A DNA stretch of 64,000 bases from Chaenocephalus aceratus (taxonomy: Eukaryota > Chordata > Actinopteri > Perciformes > Channichthyidae). The position numbers and the translations under genes were made by a program. Numbering within the stretch: position 1 is the first letter of the stretch; each line of letters starts with the position of its first letter. Positions 1 to 11,464 of this stretch are shown here, in pieces. Under the pieces are notes generated by a model. The model saw nothing but the letters and a program-made list of their open reading frames with translations. It made no database searches and was not told the origin of the DNA. The stretch covers positions 34,416,419 through 34,480,418 of the forward strand of contig CM043801.1 in NCBI GenBank assembly GCA_023974075.1. Reading direction: 5' to 3'.

Positions 1-1274
1 ACACAAGTGATTCCTTTTTGTGAAGAGAAGGAAAATGTGTGCACCTCCAGTCAGAAGTCGACTGAGGTGAGGACGTTTGGAGCAACTGATAGCAGAGAAC
101 GTCGGATGTGGTTCGGAGTTGAAACAGTTTTGATTGTGGCTAGTTAATTGGGTTTCGAGATGTCTTCTTTCTTTGGTGCAAATATAATAATACACAAGAG
201 ACGGGGTCCGTGCCTCGTGTAATCTGATGCAGCAGGAGTGCTTTCTGATCCACGGTGGCCTTCGGTCCTGCTTGGCGTAGGTGGGCTAATTGAGGCCGTG
301 TCGTGCTGCGTGTTGCAGATCCACCTTTCTCTAATTGGTTAGCAGGGTTATGTTTACGCTTGTAGGTCGGGTGCGGGGGTCTCGCCTCGAAGACATTTCC
401 ATGAAGATAAACACAACGTTATGGCTTTCATGTTGGACACATTTTTACTGTAACATTTGCCGTGGCTCAAATGGCTGGTGTTGTATATATCTATTACGGC
501 GTTTAAACCAGAGAGTAAGATCCCACAATGCCTATTTTACACTAATTAGCTAAACGACATGGACCTCATTGTGGATTCTTAAAATGTCAGTAAGTTAAAC
601 ATGTTTGTGTTTTATGTCCTGAGATGCCACCTCTGCTAGAAATGTATAAAGGAGAGACACTTCGGGGCCTAATCAGAGCCACGTTGCTTTGCGTTGCCCC
701 TGCAGCTCAGATCTGATCACACTGATGTCCTGCTTGTCAGTAATTGCAGTTAATTGCCTATAGTCTGTAACCCAGATGTAAATCAGACACTGATTGCAGC
801 AGCAGGGGGCTTCTCCCCGTCAACACGGGGACTCAGAATGAACGCGACACAGCGTATCCACCCCATAATGCACATCATGTGACCAACATATTGTTATGTT
901 TGTATATACTGAGTCATGTTCATCCCTCTGAGTATTGTACACATCTCTGCACAGCCCTCCACTTATATTGGAGGGCTTATATTATTTTTATTTTCTTTTG
1001 TAAATAAAGATTTTGTGTAAAACTTCTTCTGTCTTTATTTTTTTTCATGCAAAAATAGTTGTTTAAAATATTTTCTCTTTTTTATTCGATATATATTTTT
1101 GACCTTCTCTTACATCTCATTTTCTTATGTTTATTTTTCAGATGGTTGTGGTTTTCATACACCAAAGTAAATTGCTTGTAACGTACTACCTGGCGATAAA
1201 CCTGATTCTGATCAATTGTAATTATTTGTGTTACAAGTTACATCATCTTCCGTCTCTGTGTGTCTTCTCCGCAG
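1..1274 (+). other. Left flank: presumed zeb1 intron 1 (3' part)
   Basis: No coding exon is recognisable here. The block ends in a pyrimidine-rich stretch and a CAG acceptor at 1272-1274, directly before the first recognisable zeb1 exon. The short exon encoding the basic N-terminus of ZEB1 was not found, so it should lie left of the window. An AATAAA near 1001-1010 follows a short inverted repeat (GCCCTCCA...TGGAGGGC around 953-976); it could be the end of an unrelated transcript or a repeat, but no gene can be tied to it. A fragment resembling a LINE 3' tail (about 1176-1222) also lies here. Confidence 0.5.
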
Positions 1275-1457
1275 TGACAGAATTCAACGATGGCGGATTG
1301 GAGGCCAGTTCAGACTCTGATGACGAGGACAAGCTGCACATCGTGGAGGAGGAAGGCCTGCTGGAGACCGAGGCCCCCCCCGCTGAAGGGGCCAAAACGC
1401 ACGGCGGCCATGACTACGCCACCAAAGTATTACCCCACAACGGCTCCCTGAACGGAG
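1275..1457 (+). CDS. zeb1: zeb1 coding exon 2 (acidic N-terminal region)
   Basis: This exon encodes about 61 residues containing SDSDDEDKLHIVEEE, the signature acidic motif of vertebrate ZEB1 just after the basic N-terminus. The acceptor is GCAG at 1271-1274 and the donor is GTGAG at 1458. The exon starts and ends in phase 1, so the first Val codon needs a G from the missing exon 1, and the last G joins exon 3 to make another Val. ZEB1 is a nuclear E-box-binding transcriptional repressor that drives epithelial-mesenchymal transition and represses E-cadherin. ZEB2 is less likely because the motifs here and in exon 3 follow ZEB1. Teleosts have zeb1a and zeb1b; the sequence alone does not tell which this is. 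Confidence 0.93.
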
Positions 1458-2640
1458 GTGAGGCGCCATCGCACACACACGGCCATTGTTGGTTCATCAG
1501 ATGGATAGAAAATTCACATTAGTGGCAAATATATGCAAATTCACCACTCGAGTAGATAATACACAATATAACACCATTTGTAGTAAAACAAATCCACCTT
1601 CGCAGTAAAAAGACATGAATGTTAACTTGAGATATTAGTGAAATAACGATTTAACGAGTTTTCTAATTAGCACTGCGGGGACTTTTAGTGGCTGAGGGGA
1701 GCTGAGTCGGCTAAACTGAGTCTTGTTTGTCGGTGCAGACAGATTTGTATTCGCACTGCATGTCCACTTGTCGATGATCAGGTCCAGTCCTGCAGGCCTG
1801 CCTCACGTCGGCCTTATTTAACTCGCTGTACATTTCCTGCAGTCCTTCCTCCTTTCCTGCCCATGTATAGCGTCAGAAGTGTCACCAGCCGCAGGACGTG
1901 CAGACTTTGGACAGTTTGATCTCCGTGTTTCTTCCTTGAATTCACTTCAATGGAATAGGATTCATAGCAGGAGGATATTGTGGTGAACGGGTGGTTGTTT
2001 GTATCTCTGTCTTTGATTTTTTTTCATAAAGAGTCGACATGTAGTTAAATATTTCATGTATTCAAGGTTTCAGGTTTTCTCTTTTTTGTTTACCTTCGGC
2101 TCACCTGTGGAACCGCCCTGACATCTCACGAATAGCCACTGTTATCCATGGAGAAGGGAGAAACGTGAGAGACGTGTTTTAAGTCTGCGTTTTCTCGTTT
2201 GAGGCAGTTTGAGAAAAGCTCCTTCAAACTCTAAACCTCGAGATAACCGAAGAGTGAGACAGTTTGCAGGATCAGCACACGCTCCAGAACACGACTCCCC
2301 TCAGCATGCGAGCCGAACAACACCACCAGATTGAATAGGCAGAAGCCGAACCAGCAGGGTCCGATTGGCTTGTGTTTACGCCGCTTCTCAGTGGCCTTTT
2401 AATCCTCGATTCGCCGCAAACAGCTCAGCCTACGCCAGCATCTGCCTTCATCTCCACAGCAGTCAGTTACAGCCAAGCAGGAAATACTAAAACCATGGCG
2501 ACGGCGAGAATGTGACACTGAGAGATATTGCTCTCAAGTCTGGTTTCATTGTGTGTGGAGAAAGCCTTACATGGTGTGAGCGGGGCTCTCTTTCACCGTC
2601 TCCCTCTCTTTGCTCTCCTTTCGTCTCTTTGTCTTCTTCT

Positions 2641-2895
2641 CCTTGTTTTCCTCTCTTCTTCTCCTCCTTGTTTTCCTCTCTTCTTCTCCTCCTTGTTTTC
2701 CTCTCTTCTTCTTCTCCTTGTTTTCCTCTCTTCTTCTCTCCTTGTTTTCCTCTCTTCTTCTTCCCTTGTTTTCCTCTCTTCTTCTCCTCCTTGTTTTCCT
2801 CTCTTCTTCTTCTCCTTGTTTTCCTCTCTTCTTCTTCTCCTTGTTTTCCTCTCTTCTTCTCCTCCTTGTTTTCCTCTCTTCTTCTCCTCCTTGTT
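2641..2895. repeat. 25-bp polypyrimidine minisatellite in zeb1 intron 2
   Basis: About ten head-to-tail units of 25 bp (consensus close to CCTTGTTTTCCTCTCTTCTT plus CTCCT) run without purine interruption except one G per unit. Starts at 2641, 2666 and 2691 show the period. Several long open frames on both strands are by-products of the repeat and are not genes. The strand bias gives triplex or slipped-strand potential. Confidence 0.9.
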
Positions 2896-4039
2896 CTCTT
2901 CCCCTGCTCAGAATCCAACTACAGATTTGGTCTGGAAGCCTCTCCTCAGTGTGTGAAGGTGGTGCTCCGACTTTGGGTATTATTAGCCCTTAATTATGCA
3001 CAGAGGGTTTGCTGAGCTTGTTGTTGTTCGGTAACATTAGCATCGCCGTTTTTTAGACGAACTAACTTCTCTAACTTTGTAGGCCTTACCCTCTCTTTGC
3101 TCTAGCATGTAAACAGTGCATTCAGCTGTTACATCAGTCAATGCCCTTTATTACTGGAAGACTGTAGCTGATAAGTAACACAAAATGTGTTACTTATGTG
3201 TTAACTTCCAGTACAAAGTGACATCACTTAGTAACACTCGCGCTTCTATTGGCTAGCGCTAACACATTGATAGGCTAAGGGTCGGGACATCTCTAAGCAG
3301 TTGACCAATCACAACAGAGGTCAGTCAGCTAACCAATCAGAGCAGACTGGGCTCTGGTTTCAGACAGAGGGTGAAAAGAGGTGCTGCAGCACAGGCAGTG
3401 TGAGAGAAATAAAGAGCTTTTTGAACATTAGAGCTTGGAGACATGTCCCAGTGGAGACACTACAGACTGATATGAACCTGAGCATGAGCTTAATCGGTCT
3501 TCTTTAAACAGATTTGCCAATATGAAACTCTGGTGATGAGTGAGGTACACATCGTGTGGTTACAATATAAGGGAAATGACATTCAAAAGTCATGAAAGCA
3601 ATGCCTTCCAGGTACTTCACCATGAGATAACCAGATGTATGAGTATGTTTTGAAAAGACTAAAAAACTAGCTGGTCCTTTTGGTTTTTGTCAACACAGAT
3701 CTCTTTATTTTTATAGTACATTGTTTATGCTGAATGACCAACATAACATATATTACATCATTAGCATACGGAAGATTTAAAGTAGTGCCAGTAATAGCAT
3801 GGTGTTGTTGCTGTCAGCACTTTTGGTGCAACATGGTGAGGCTTGAGAAGAATGTGCCGTGTTGAGCAGAAATCAGTGAAAGCAGTGCTTCTCAACCCTT
3901 GACCCGCACTATCAGCCGCCTCTCACAGGGAGCACACGCTCTGCACAGACAACCCTTCTGCTCAGAACATGAACGTGTAGTTCAGGGAATCTGACGTTTC
4001 TGAGTCATTGAGTGTATCAGTGATGGCATATGTACATTT

Positions 4040-5335
4040 CCCCGAGTACTGTAGTCATATTTTGACATATTTGTCCTTTATTTGAGTTTTTCCATTTCAT
4101 ACTTCTACTTACATACTCAGAGGAACATATTGTACGTGTTCCTCCCCTTTATTTATCTAACACTCATAGTTAGTAGTTACCTTTTAACAGTGGATATATA
4201 AAATATATGATATAATTATCTCATATGATGGAATTTGCTACTACCAATAAACCCTGCATTTTCTGTCAAAAACCTGCTCCACATTGAAAACTAAACATTA
4301 AATATACTCTTAAATGTGATTTAAAAAACAAGGTAATATAACCATCTATAATAATGCAATGCTTTTAAAGAGACATTTAATTACATGTTACTTTTACTTT
4401 TGTACATTTAACGGATAAATCTCCTGTACTTTATATTATTCTGAAACGGCCATTTTGTAGAACTTTTTCTACATTAAAGACGACAGACACTGCTTTGGAT
4501 ATTGTTACTATGCAAGGACAAGTACTCAAAGTGGTTACCTGTTATAAATACCTAGGTATCTGGCTTGATGATTGTCTGGGGGACAAGTCCTGTTTCTCGC
4601 TTGAAGCCAGGAAAAGGCTCTGTGACCTTTGACCTGTGCTGGACAATAGTGATCTGGTCTATATGAATGCACCTGCCCATTCCCTGGAGTAGTTAGATGC
4701 CACCTATCACAGCGCTCTGAGATGTGTTACTAACTGTAAAGCACTTACTCATCACTGCACCCTGTATGCCAGGGCAGGTCTGCCTACACTAACTGTACGG
4801 AGGCTCAGTCACTGGTACACGTTCATCTATAAAGCCATGTTGGGTAAACTACCATCTTATATCTGATCCCTGATCTCTCGACGAATTGAAAGTACGTATT
4901 GCCTGAGATCTCATGCTGTGGTTTTATTAAATGTGCCAAGTGCTAGGACTGTCTTAGGGAAGACAGCTTTAAGTTGTGCAGCTCCACTAACATGGAACAG
5001 TCTGCAACCATGTTTAAAACTGAGCACTTTGGTTCCCCTGCTTCACTTTGAAACTCGGCTGGGTGCCATGCTGTCTGATACTCACGGTACCTGCCACTGT
5101 AAACTGTACCCTGTACATCATGTTGTATGTCATCCTTATTGTTGTTCTGTTGTTTTTATGTTACATGTGTAACTAATGTCCTGCAGGGCACCCCTGATCT
5201 CAAGGGGCTTCACCTGGTTAAATAAAGGCTACAAACAAACACTTTGTTACTTAAGTAAACATTTGAAGTCAGGATTTGAAGACCATGTTATTTTACGTGA
5301 GGAAAGGATCTGAGCACTTCTTCCACCTCTGACCC
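4040..5335. mobile_element. Relic of a non-autonomous DNA element split by a LINE
   Basis: Left part (about 4040-4500) has the TACTT/AAGTA-rich text typical of a very common fish repeat. The expected end, close to GAGCACTTCTTCCACCTCTG, appears at about 5310-5330, after an inserted LINE piece. The same family appears near 50410 and 61877, and at 34820. Family assignment is from remembered consensus only. Confidence 0.35.
4535..5240 (+). mobile_element. LINE ORF2 C-terminal fragment (L2/CR1-like), broken
   Basis: Translated pieces in shifting frames read as the C-terminal part of a fish non-LTR reverse transcriptase. YKYLGIWLDD sits near 4540, CFSLEARKRL near 4590, a HWYTF.YKAMLGKLPSY stretch near 4815, and the open segment 4918-5172 has the ARTVLGKTALS..AP..WNSLQ motif common just before the end of such ORFs. 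Stops and frameshifts are frequent and the 5' part is missing. It ends in an AATAAA-bearing tail near 5220. It is a dead insertion in zeb1 intron 2. Confidence 0.7.
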
Positions 5336-5430
5336 GGCTTGAGTCATGCATTACGGCGTTACTGTTGTTTTACAGCTGCAACTGCAGTTCCTCTAGAAAA
5401 CATGAACAGCCCAGGGAGGAGTAACGTCTT

Positions 5431-5547
<117 letters not shown>

Positions 5548-5789
5548 CGAGCGAGATACCGCAGCGTTGAAGGGAACAGTCATGAAATGCTGCTGTGGAG
5601 CCGCGTCGGGAACCCTTTAAAGTCTTCGCCCGAAATGTTTTGGATTGTCTCAACTTTCACTCCCTTCTTTCCTCTGGTGAGAGATTAGTGCTCGCTGCTC
5701 CCCCTGCAGTCTGGGCCGCACTGCAGCTCCAATCCATCCGCCTTATACATTCACCACCGACTCACAGTGACAGGTTCTGGCAAGGTATA

Positions 5790-5967
<178 letters not shown>

Positions 5968-5989
5968 TGAGCCTTTCCGTGCAATGTGT

Positions 5990-6788
5990 CCCATCGAGTG
6001 TGTGTGTGAGTGAGTGCACCACATGATTTCCTGTTTTCATTCCAGTCTGATATCCCACATGTGTGTCCTGGACGTCATTACTGTGCAGCTTTTTGTGAGG
6101 CATTAAGTGTAATTGTAGAGTGTGGTGGGAAAATATGCAAAAGGGGGTATCAGAGTGAGGGGGGGCGGGGCTGATGGAGGGAAAGGAAGCAAGGAAAGGA
6201 GGGAGGCGAGGGGCAAAAACTAAGGAAAGGCAATGGAAGGGATTGAAATGAAGGTGCGCAGACAAATGAAGTTACAAGAGAAAAGTAGGAGAGAGAGAGA
6301 AGTTTGCAAAATGGAGGACAACAACATAACGGGGGGGGTCAGGTAACGAGATCCAGAGCATACCTAAATCATTTTCTAATTGTCAGTCCATACGAATGTA
6401 CACAGACACACAAAGCGCAAGAAAGATAACCTCTGTGTGTGTGAACAATCATGGAGGGATTTCTCAACGGTTCGCTGTTCCAGCTTTTCAATATTAAATA
6501 TTTGCTTTTTTTGTTTTGTGAGATTGTGAACTAAATATCCGTGGACTGTTTTTCAGCACTGTGAAGGCGTCATTTGGTCTTCAGGATATTATTATTGGTC
6601 TTCAGGAAAGGCATTTATAATTAAACAAGTGGTTATAAGAGGAAGGGGGATGAGTAGGGAGAAAGAAGCATGGTGACAGTTAGATGAGTCTCTGGGGGGG
6701 GATTTGGAAAGCTTTTGGATGAGATCATGGGAAGTTTTGTGTCTTTAAAATAAAGCTTTACAGGGTTCGGCCTGGTCCCGCCTCTCCT

Positions 6789-6789
<1 letters not shown>
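5990..6789. other. Intron 2 sequence without recognisable gene
   Basis: Purine-rich stretches (6165-6300) and two short G runs are visible, but no exon, ORF with family resemblance or RNA gene. Confidence 0.5.

Positions 6790-6881
<92 letters not shown>
6790..6881. repeat. (CA)n microsatellite, 92 bp
   Basis: An uninterrupted CA run, opposite in orientation to the two GT runs about 1 kb upstream, so the pair could in principle pair as an inverted repeat in the transcript. Confidence 0.98.
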
Positions 6882-6882
<1 letters not shown>

Positions 6883-7975
6883 CTGCACCTGTCCCTGACA
6901 AGGCTCAGCAGGAAGAGGCCTTTGCCTGCATTTAAATTGCTTGTTCTCCATGGCAACGCTGGTCGATGTTTAACCTCACTTGTGCTTATTCATGTTTTCA
7001 CACACAGAAAGTGAAGACACGTCTCTACTAACTGCTGTTAGATATCTTTAGCTAAAACAACAAGGCAACAGACGCCATCGACTACACGTGGTGACGCTCT
7101 GATCCGACTGTAGCTTTAGACTCATAACTAAAACTCCTCGTGTGACTGTGGGTAAGGTACCGTTAGTTTTGTTGCTTTAATGAAGAGTCTCAATTCCAGT
7201 TGCAGCGTAATACAATCCATTTGTTGTGTGTGTGTGCCTCGTAGAAGTAGAGTGAGTCCATATATTCTATTAATTGATCAGTACTTACAAACATGTGCGC
7301 TTTGGTGATCAAAAACCATATGCCTTGCCGGGGTTAAACACTCAATCATGTGACATGACACAGCTTAAATACCTGTTCCTAGGTAACAGGACAGCGCCAC
7401 CCTGTGGCACACAGAGCAAATAACACACAATTGAGACGGCTTAACCCCAAACATGGCAAACCATGATTAGCCTAGCTCTTACACCAACACATAATGAATA
7501 CTACATTCAGAACAAGGTGCTGTGCATATACAAAGCAAACATAACAAAGGTAAGACGTCAAACTAAAAGTATAATTTGAGGTATCGGCTTTCCAAATGTA
7601 CAAGGTATGGATTAACTATCCCTCCTCTTTTTTTCTTTCTGAAATGCTATTTGGAAAGAAAACTAAATAACTTCTACGGTCTAGCTTTCTGCTTCTACTT
7701 GAACAGAAGTTTGGGTATTTTTCCTTTAAGTAATATTGCACTCAAAAGGGTCAGGGGAGCAAGCTGAGACTTAAGTGGTTTATTTCTTGTGTGCTTTTTC
7801 AAATGTTTGCACTCGGTTTCGTACAGAAAGATTCAGAGATCCAGGATCAAGAGGAGACGTGAGCTCTGAGTCATTTAAAGTGATGCTCCCTTCAGCGTTC
7901 CTCATTCACAGGTGTTGGCCTCTTTTGGAGGTGTGAAGCGTTTTAAACATCTGGCCAATAACTAGCTATGCATGT

Positions 7976-8143
7976 GACCTGTCAGAGGCTTTTATCCAAA
8001 GCGACGTACGTACTCAATACTGTGGGCAATCCTCACAGGAGCAATTTGGGGTGAAGTGTCTCAGGGACACAACGACATGCAGTGGGGTTTGAACCTGTGA
8101 CCCCCTGACACCAAGGCTCTATCCACTGCGCCACAGCCTCCCT
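7976..8143 (-). mobile_element. tRNA-derived SINE copy (minus strand)
   Basis: Read on the - strand, the head has GTGGCGCAGTGGATAGAGCC (A-box-like) followed about 30 bases later by GGTTCAAACCC (B box), the internal Pol III promoter of a tRNA-derived SINE. A close relative lies at 36898-37058 in the same orientation, which supports a dispersed family rather than a tRNA gene. No cloverleaf with an intact anticodon arm is evident. Confidence 0.65.
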
Positions 8144-8167
8144 AGCTATCAACAGTTGTTTGTGATT

Positions 8168-8600
8168 CATCTCTTTTTTTTTTTCCTTTTTTTTTTACAA
8201 ATATTTTTATTGGTATTTCGTTTTTTCAGCATAAGACATTGTACAAGTATATATCCCATAAAGGAAAATCAAAAACAAAATAATACAAGAAAGAAATTTA
8301 AAAAAAAATAATAAAAGGAAAGACATACACATACATACACAAGTGGACATGTGGTAAACATTGTAATGTAAACATTGCAAGTTACAGGGCCGGTAGACAA
8401 GCAGCCATATCACATCCAACCAATATAGAGGACAAGGTCAATTAGGAGGCACATTTATTTCCAGAAACTCCAAGAATTCCCCCGTATTCGATGGAACACT
8501 TCAGGCTTTCCCTTTATGGCAAATGTCAAGTTTTCTAAGGCTAGACAATGAGAGAGATTTTTTAACCAGTGATTGATCGAGGGGTTTTCTGGGTTTGATT
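8168..8600 (-). mobile_element. Probable LINE 3' end (minus strand)
   Basis: The block starts with T runs (a poly-A tail on the - strand) and continues with A-rich text resembling a LINE 3' untranslated end. No reverse-transcriptase motif is visible, so this is a tentative call from base composition and tail orientation. Confidence 0.35.
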
Positions 8601-8961
8601 CGTCTCTTTTTATTCCATCCTGTTCACTTCAGACATATTTCAGAAAATAGGGAGACACCAGGAATATTGAATAGGTCCTTCAGAGCCGTTTGGTTCATTG
8701 TCAAATAAACAAAAAATGTTCTCAACTTTTAGGGGAAAGGGTGTGTTCTCCAGGCATTGCTTTTGTCAAGAGTTTAAGAGAGGGTTTAAGAGAGGAGCAT
8801 GCTCATAACAAGACCCGAGGCGCTCTCTGGTGGTTCTCCTGCAAAACAACATCACATTCAGCGGCTGATTCAGTCGTCACGACAGAGGCCATTTGTAAAT
8901 ATCTACAGTACCAGAAGGATGGAGACTTGTTGTCGCCGGTCAGGAAGTCCTTCACCCTGCT

Positions 8962-9014
8962 CCACTCCTCAAACCCACTCCTCAAACCCACTCCTCAAAC
9001 CCACTCCTCAAACC
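8962..9014. repeat. 13-bp tandem repeat next to zeb1 exon 3
   Basis: Four units of CCACTCCTCAAAC start at 8962, 8975, 8988 and 9001. The array ends about 24 bp before the exon 3 acceptor (9037-9038), so it overlaps the region where the branch point should lie. Confidence 0.9.
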
Positions 9015-9038
9015 TTGTTTTTATGTGTGTGTTTTTAG

Positions 9039-9227
9039 TGAAGGAGGAGTATGTGTCCGAAGAGGAGGAGGACGACGAGGAGGAAGAGGAGGAGGAGGAG
9101 GAGGAGGACGCTGAGAAGGACTCCCTAGTGGATGATATCCTCCAGCAGGGAGACACCCCCGTCATCTTTCCTGAAGCCCCCGAGGATGAGCAGAGCCCGG
9201 CAGAGACAGGAGGCGCCGATGAAAACG
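9039..9227 (+). CDS. zeb1: zeb1 coding exon 3 (acidic region)
   Basis: This exon encodes about 63 residues. It opens with VKEEYVSEEEED and a run of glutamates from a GAG-type repeat, then carries DTPVIFPEAPEDEQ, which matches the ZEB1-specific VIFPEAPE motif before the first zinc-finger cluster. The acceptor is TTTTTAG at 9032-9038 and the donor GTAACA at 9228. Phase 1 at both ends fits exons 2 and 4. The glutamate run is longer than in mammalian ZEB1 and comes from a GAGGAG simple repeat, so its length may vary between alleles. It probably forms a flexible acidic linker; no enzymatic role is expected. Confidence 0.93.
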
Positions 9228-9941
9228 GTAACATTTAAAAAAACTCATCTCTGCTTACTCACTCAACTTCAAAGTCCAGCGCCTGCATTCCACCACTAGT
9301 AGCTCATGCTACATTAGCAGCTTTTAAAGCCAAGTTGAAGGCGACTAACGTTAGAGAATATCAAGACATAACATGAGGACACACAACTCAAATCAAATCA
9401 TTAATGGTTATGAACAGGACCTGTAAAATCCCATTTGTTGTTATTTCTTGTATTTGTAAAAAGTAATTTCTTTCTGATTGTTTTGTAAAAAAGAAAGAAA
9501 AATATTAACAAGACAAACATTATAATTGAATAACAGATGAGAACTGACTGTCTTTCACCGTTTAACCTTCTTTGGTCTCCGTTTAAAAAAAAAAAAAAAG
9601 ATTAACAAGACAAACATGTCGCTGACCTAATGTTTTATAATAAAAATATATGTTAGAGGCGGTAGGACCAGAAAAGTTTTTTTTAAGCTTCTTCTTGCCC
9701 CTGTTGAACATGAACAGAGACTATCTGAAAATTATTTTTATTTTTTTGGTTTGTTATTATTTGTTTTTTTGGTACTTACTTTTATAATTATTAATCTGAG
9801 TGAAAAAAAGAGAATATATATTATATATATATTATTGTTATATTTTGTTTTGTTTCTGACATGTTCAATAAATTGACTAAACTAAAACTAACTCGCCAGC
9901 AATCACAACCTAAAATAGCTCCAGGCTGTCAATAAACCATT

Positions 9942-10105
9942 CAATCAAATTGTATTTATATAGCCGAATATCACGAATTACACATTTGTCTCAGGGGGCT
10001 TTACACACATACGACCCCCCCTTTCCTTGGACCCTTGCATCATACAAGGAAAAACCCTCAAAAAAACCTCACGTTTAACGGGTACAAAATGGTAGAAACC
10101 TCTCC
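9942..10105 (-). mobile_element. LINE 3' end fragment (minus strand)
   Basis: The text (ATTTATATAGCC.AATATCAC, ACATTTGTCTCAG, CATACAAGGAAAAACCCTC) is the same as the 3' part of the L2-like element at 24098-25010. It is truncated and in zeb1 intron 3. Confidence 0.65.
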
Positions 10106-10369
10106 TAATGTGTCCGTATTTAAAAGCAAATGAAGATGCATCCTGTCAACAATCTTCTGGGTGCTGCCAAAAGTAGTTAGGTGGACATCAGGCGGCACCA
10201 TGGCAACAAGCACAGCCACGACTCATGATCATGACTTTAACCTTTTAATACTGACAACCTGCCAGGTGAGAGACGCTCAAACTCCGGGGAAGCCGAGTTA
10301 GTAACATGCATGTCGTCGGTTTCAAAAGGATCAGAAAGATGGGACACAGCCACCCCTTAGAAACTGTTG

Positions 10370-10540
10370 GGAAAATAGTGAATGTACTCTCCCATGTAAC
10401 TTTTATCCATGTATTTTTTCTTTTAATGTTTCTTTTATTAGCTTTTCTTTTTTAATGCTTAATGTCTTTCATTTTTTGTAAAGCACTTTGAATTGCCTTG
10501 TGTTGAAAAGTGCTATATAAATAAACTTGCCTTGCCTTCT
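10370..10540 (+). mobile_element. LINE 3' tail (plus strand)
   Basis: It ends with GTAAAGCACTTTGAATTGCC then GTGCTATATAAATAAACTTG, the usual 3' tail of fish L2-like LINEs, followed by short CCTTG repeats. Only the untranslated end is present. Confidence 0.6.
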
Positions 10541-11025
10541 AATCTGAGAGTAACATGATAACAAAGGTATCCCAACTGTAGCTGTGTACATGACAGGACG
10601 TATGATGACCTAGAAGAGCATCAGGACTGTTTGAGACATGTGATAGCTATGTGATTAACATGATGACTCAGCCTCTATGGAGATAGACATATGACAAGCA
10701 TGCTCATTTCTGACGTGGAGCTAATCTGAAGTAAACATTGAATACTGCTTTCTATTCCTCCATCTTGTGACTGTGTGACTCCCTCTCTTGTATATCAGCA
10801 TGTGAAGGACACTGCTCAGGAACTAGTTGTACCACATGCTCTGTATGTGATGACTACTTCCATTCTTGCAAGGATAATAAATACATGTGTCCTGATATTG
10901 AAGCTCAAGCCGGTGACGAGTGATATTTTCAAATAAACTATCTTAAAAAACACGTTTGATGAAGCAAAGTGTAAGTCCGATGATTGATGGCAGAATTGAA
11001 CCTCTCCTTGTTGCCTCCCTCCCAG

Positions 11026-11228
11026 GCACCCCAGACTCCTTCTCCCAGTTGCACACTTGCCCCTACTGCTCGCGGGGCTACAAGCGCAACGCCTCGCTGA
11101 AGGAGCACATCAAGTATCGCCACGAGACCAGCGAGGACAACTACAGCTGCTCGCACTGCAGCTACACCTTCACCTACCGCTCGCAGCTGGAGAGGCACAT
11201 GATCCACCACCGGGGCCCCAAGGATCAG
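11026..11228 (+). CDS. zeb1: zeb1 coding exon 4 (zinc fingers 1 and 2)
   Basis: After [10 protein letters not shown] come two C2H2 fingers: [22 protein letters not shown] and, after a short linker, [21 protein letters not shown]. These are fingers 1 and 2 of the N-terminal ZEB cluster, which binds one half of a paired CACCT/E-box site. All cysteines and histidines are present. The acceptor is CCCAG (11021-11025) and the donor is CAG/GTAACA at 11229. The exon enters in phase 1 and leaves in phase 0, the phase exon 5 needs. The first finger and its neighbours follow ZEB1 rather than ZEB2. Confidence 0.95.
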
Positions 11229-11264
11229 GTAACATCGGAGGATTTTACTATATTTTTAATTATT

Positions 11265-11367
11265 TCTAATATTTATGTTATTTCTTATGTATGCACCATG
11301 ACATCAAGTCAAATTCCTCGTACGTGTAAACCTACCTGGTAATAAACCTGTTTCTGATTCTGATAAA
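11265..11367 (+). mobile_element. LINE 3' tail in zeb1 intron 4
   Basis: It matches the 3' end of the LINE at 42931-44574: ATGCACCATGACA, AAATTCCTCGTACGTGT, CCTACCTGGTAATAAACC and a TTCTGATTCTGAT tail. Only the last hundred bases were inserted. Confidence 0.8.
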
Positions 11368-11464
11368 CTGTGGGCTGTGACCATTAACCGGTTTTTCGGA
11401 GTCTCAAATATAAAGAGAGTCTGGTTTTTAAGGCTGGAAAAATCTTACTATATAAGGTTTATTT

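Noticed and set aside
2487..3015. Lys/Glu/Arg-rich and Phe/Leu/Ser-rich frames over 140 codons
   Set aside because: They are translations of the 25-bp pyrimidine minisatellite on both strands.
7976..8143. A tRNA gene
   Set aside because: A and B boxes are present, but no cloverleaf, and a diverged second copy at 36898 marks it as a SINE.
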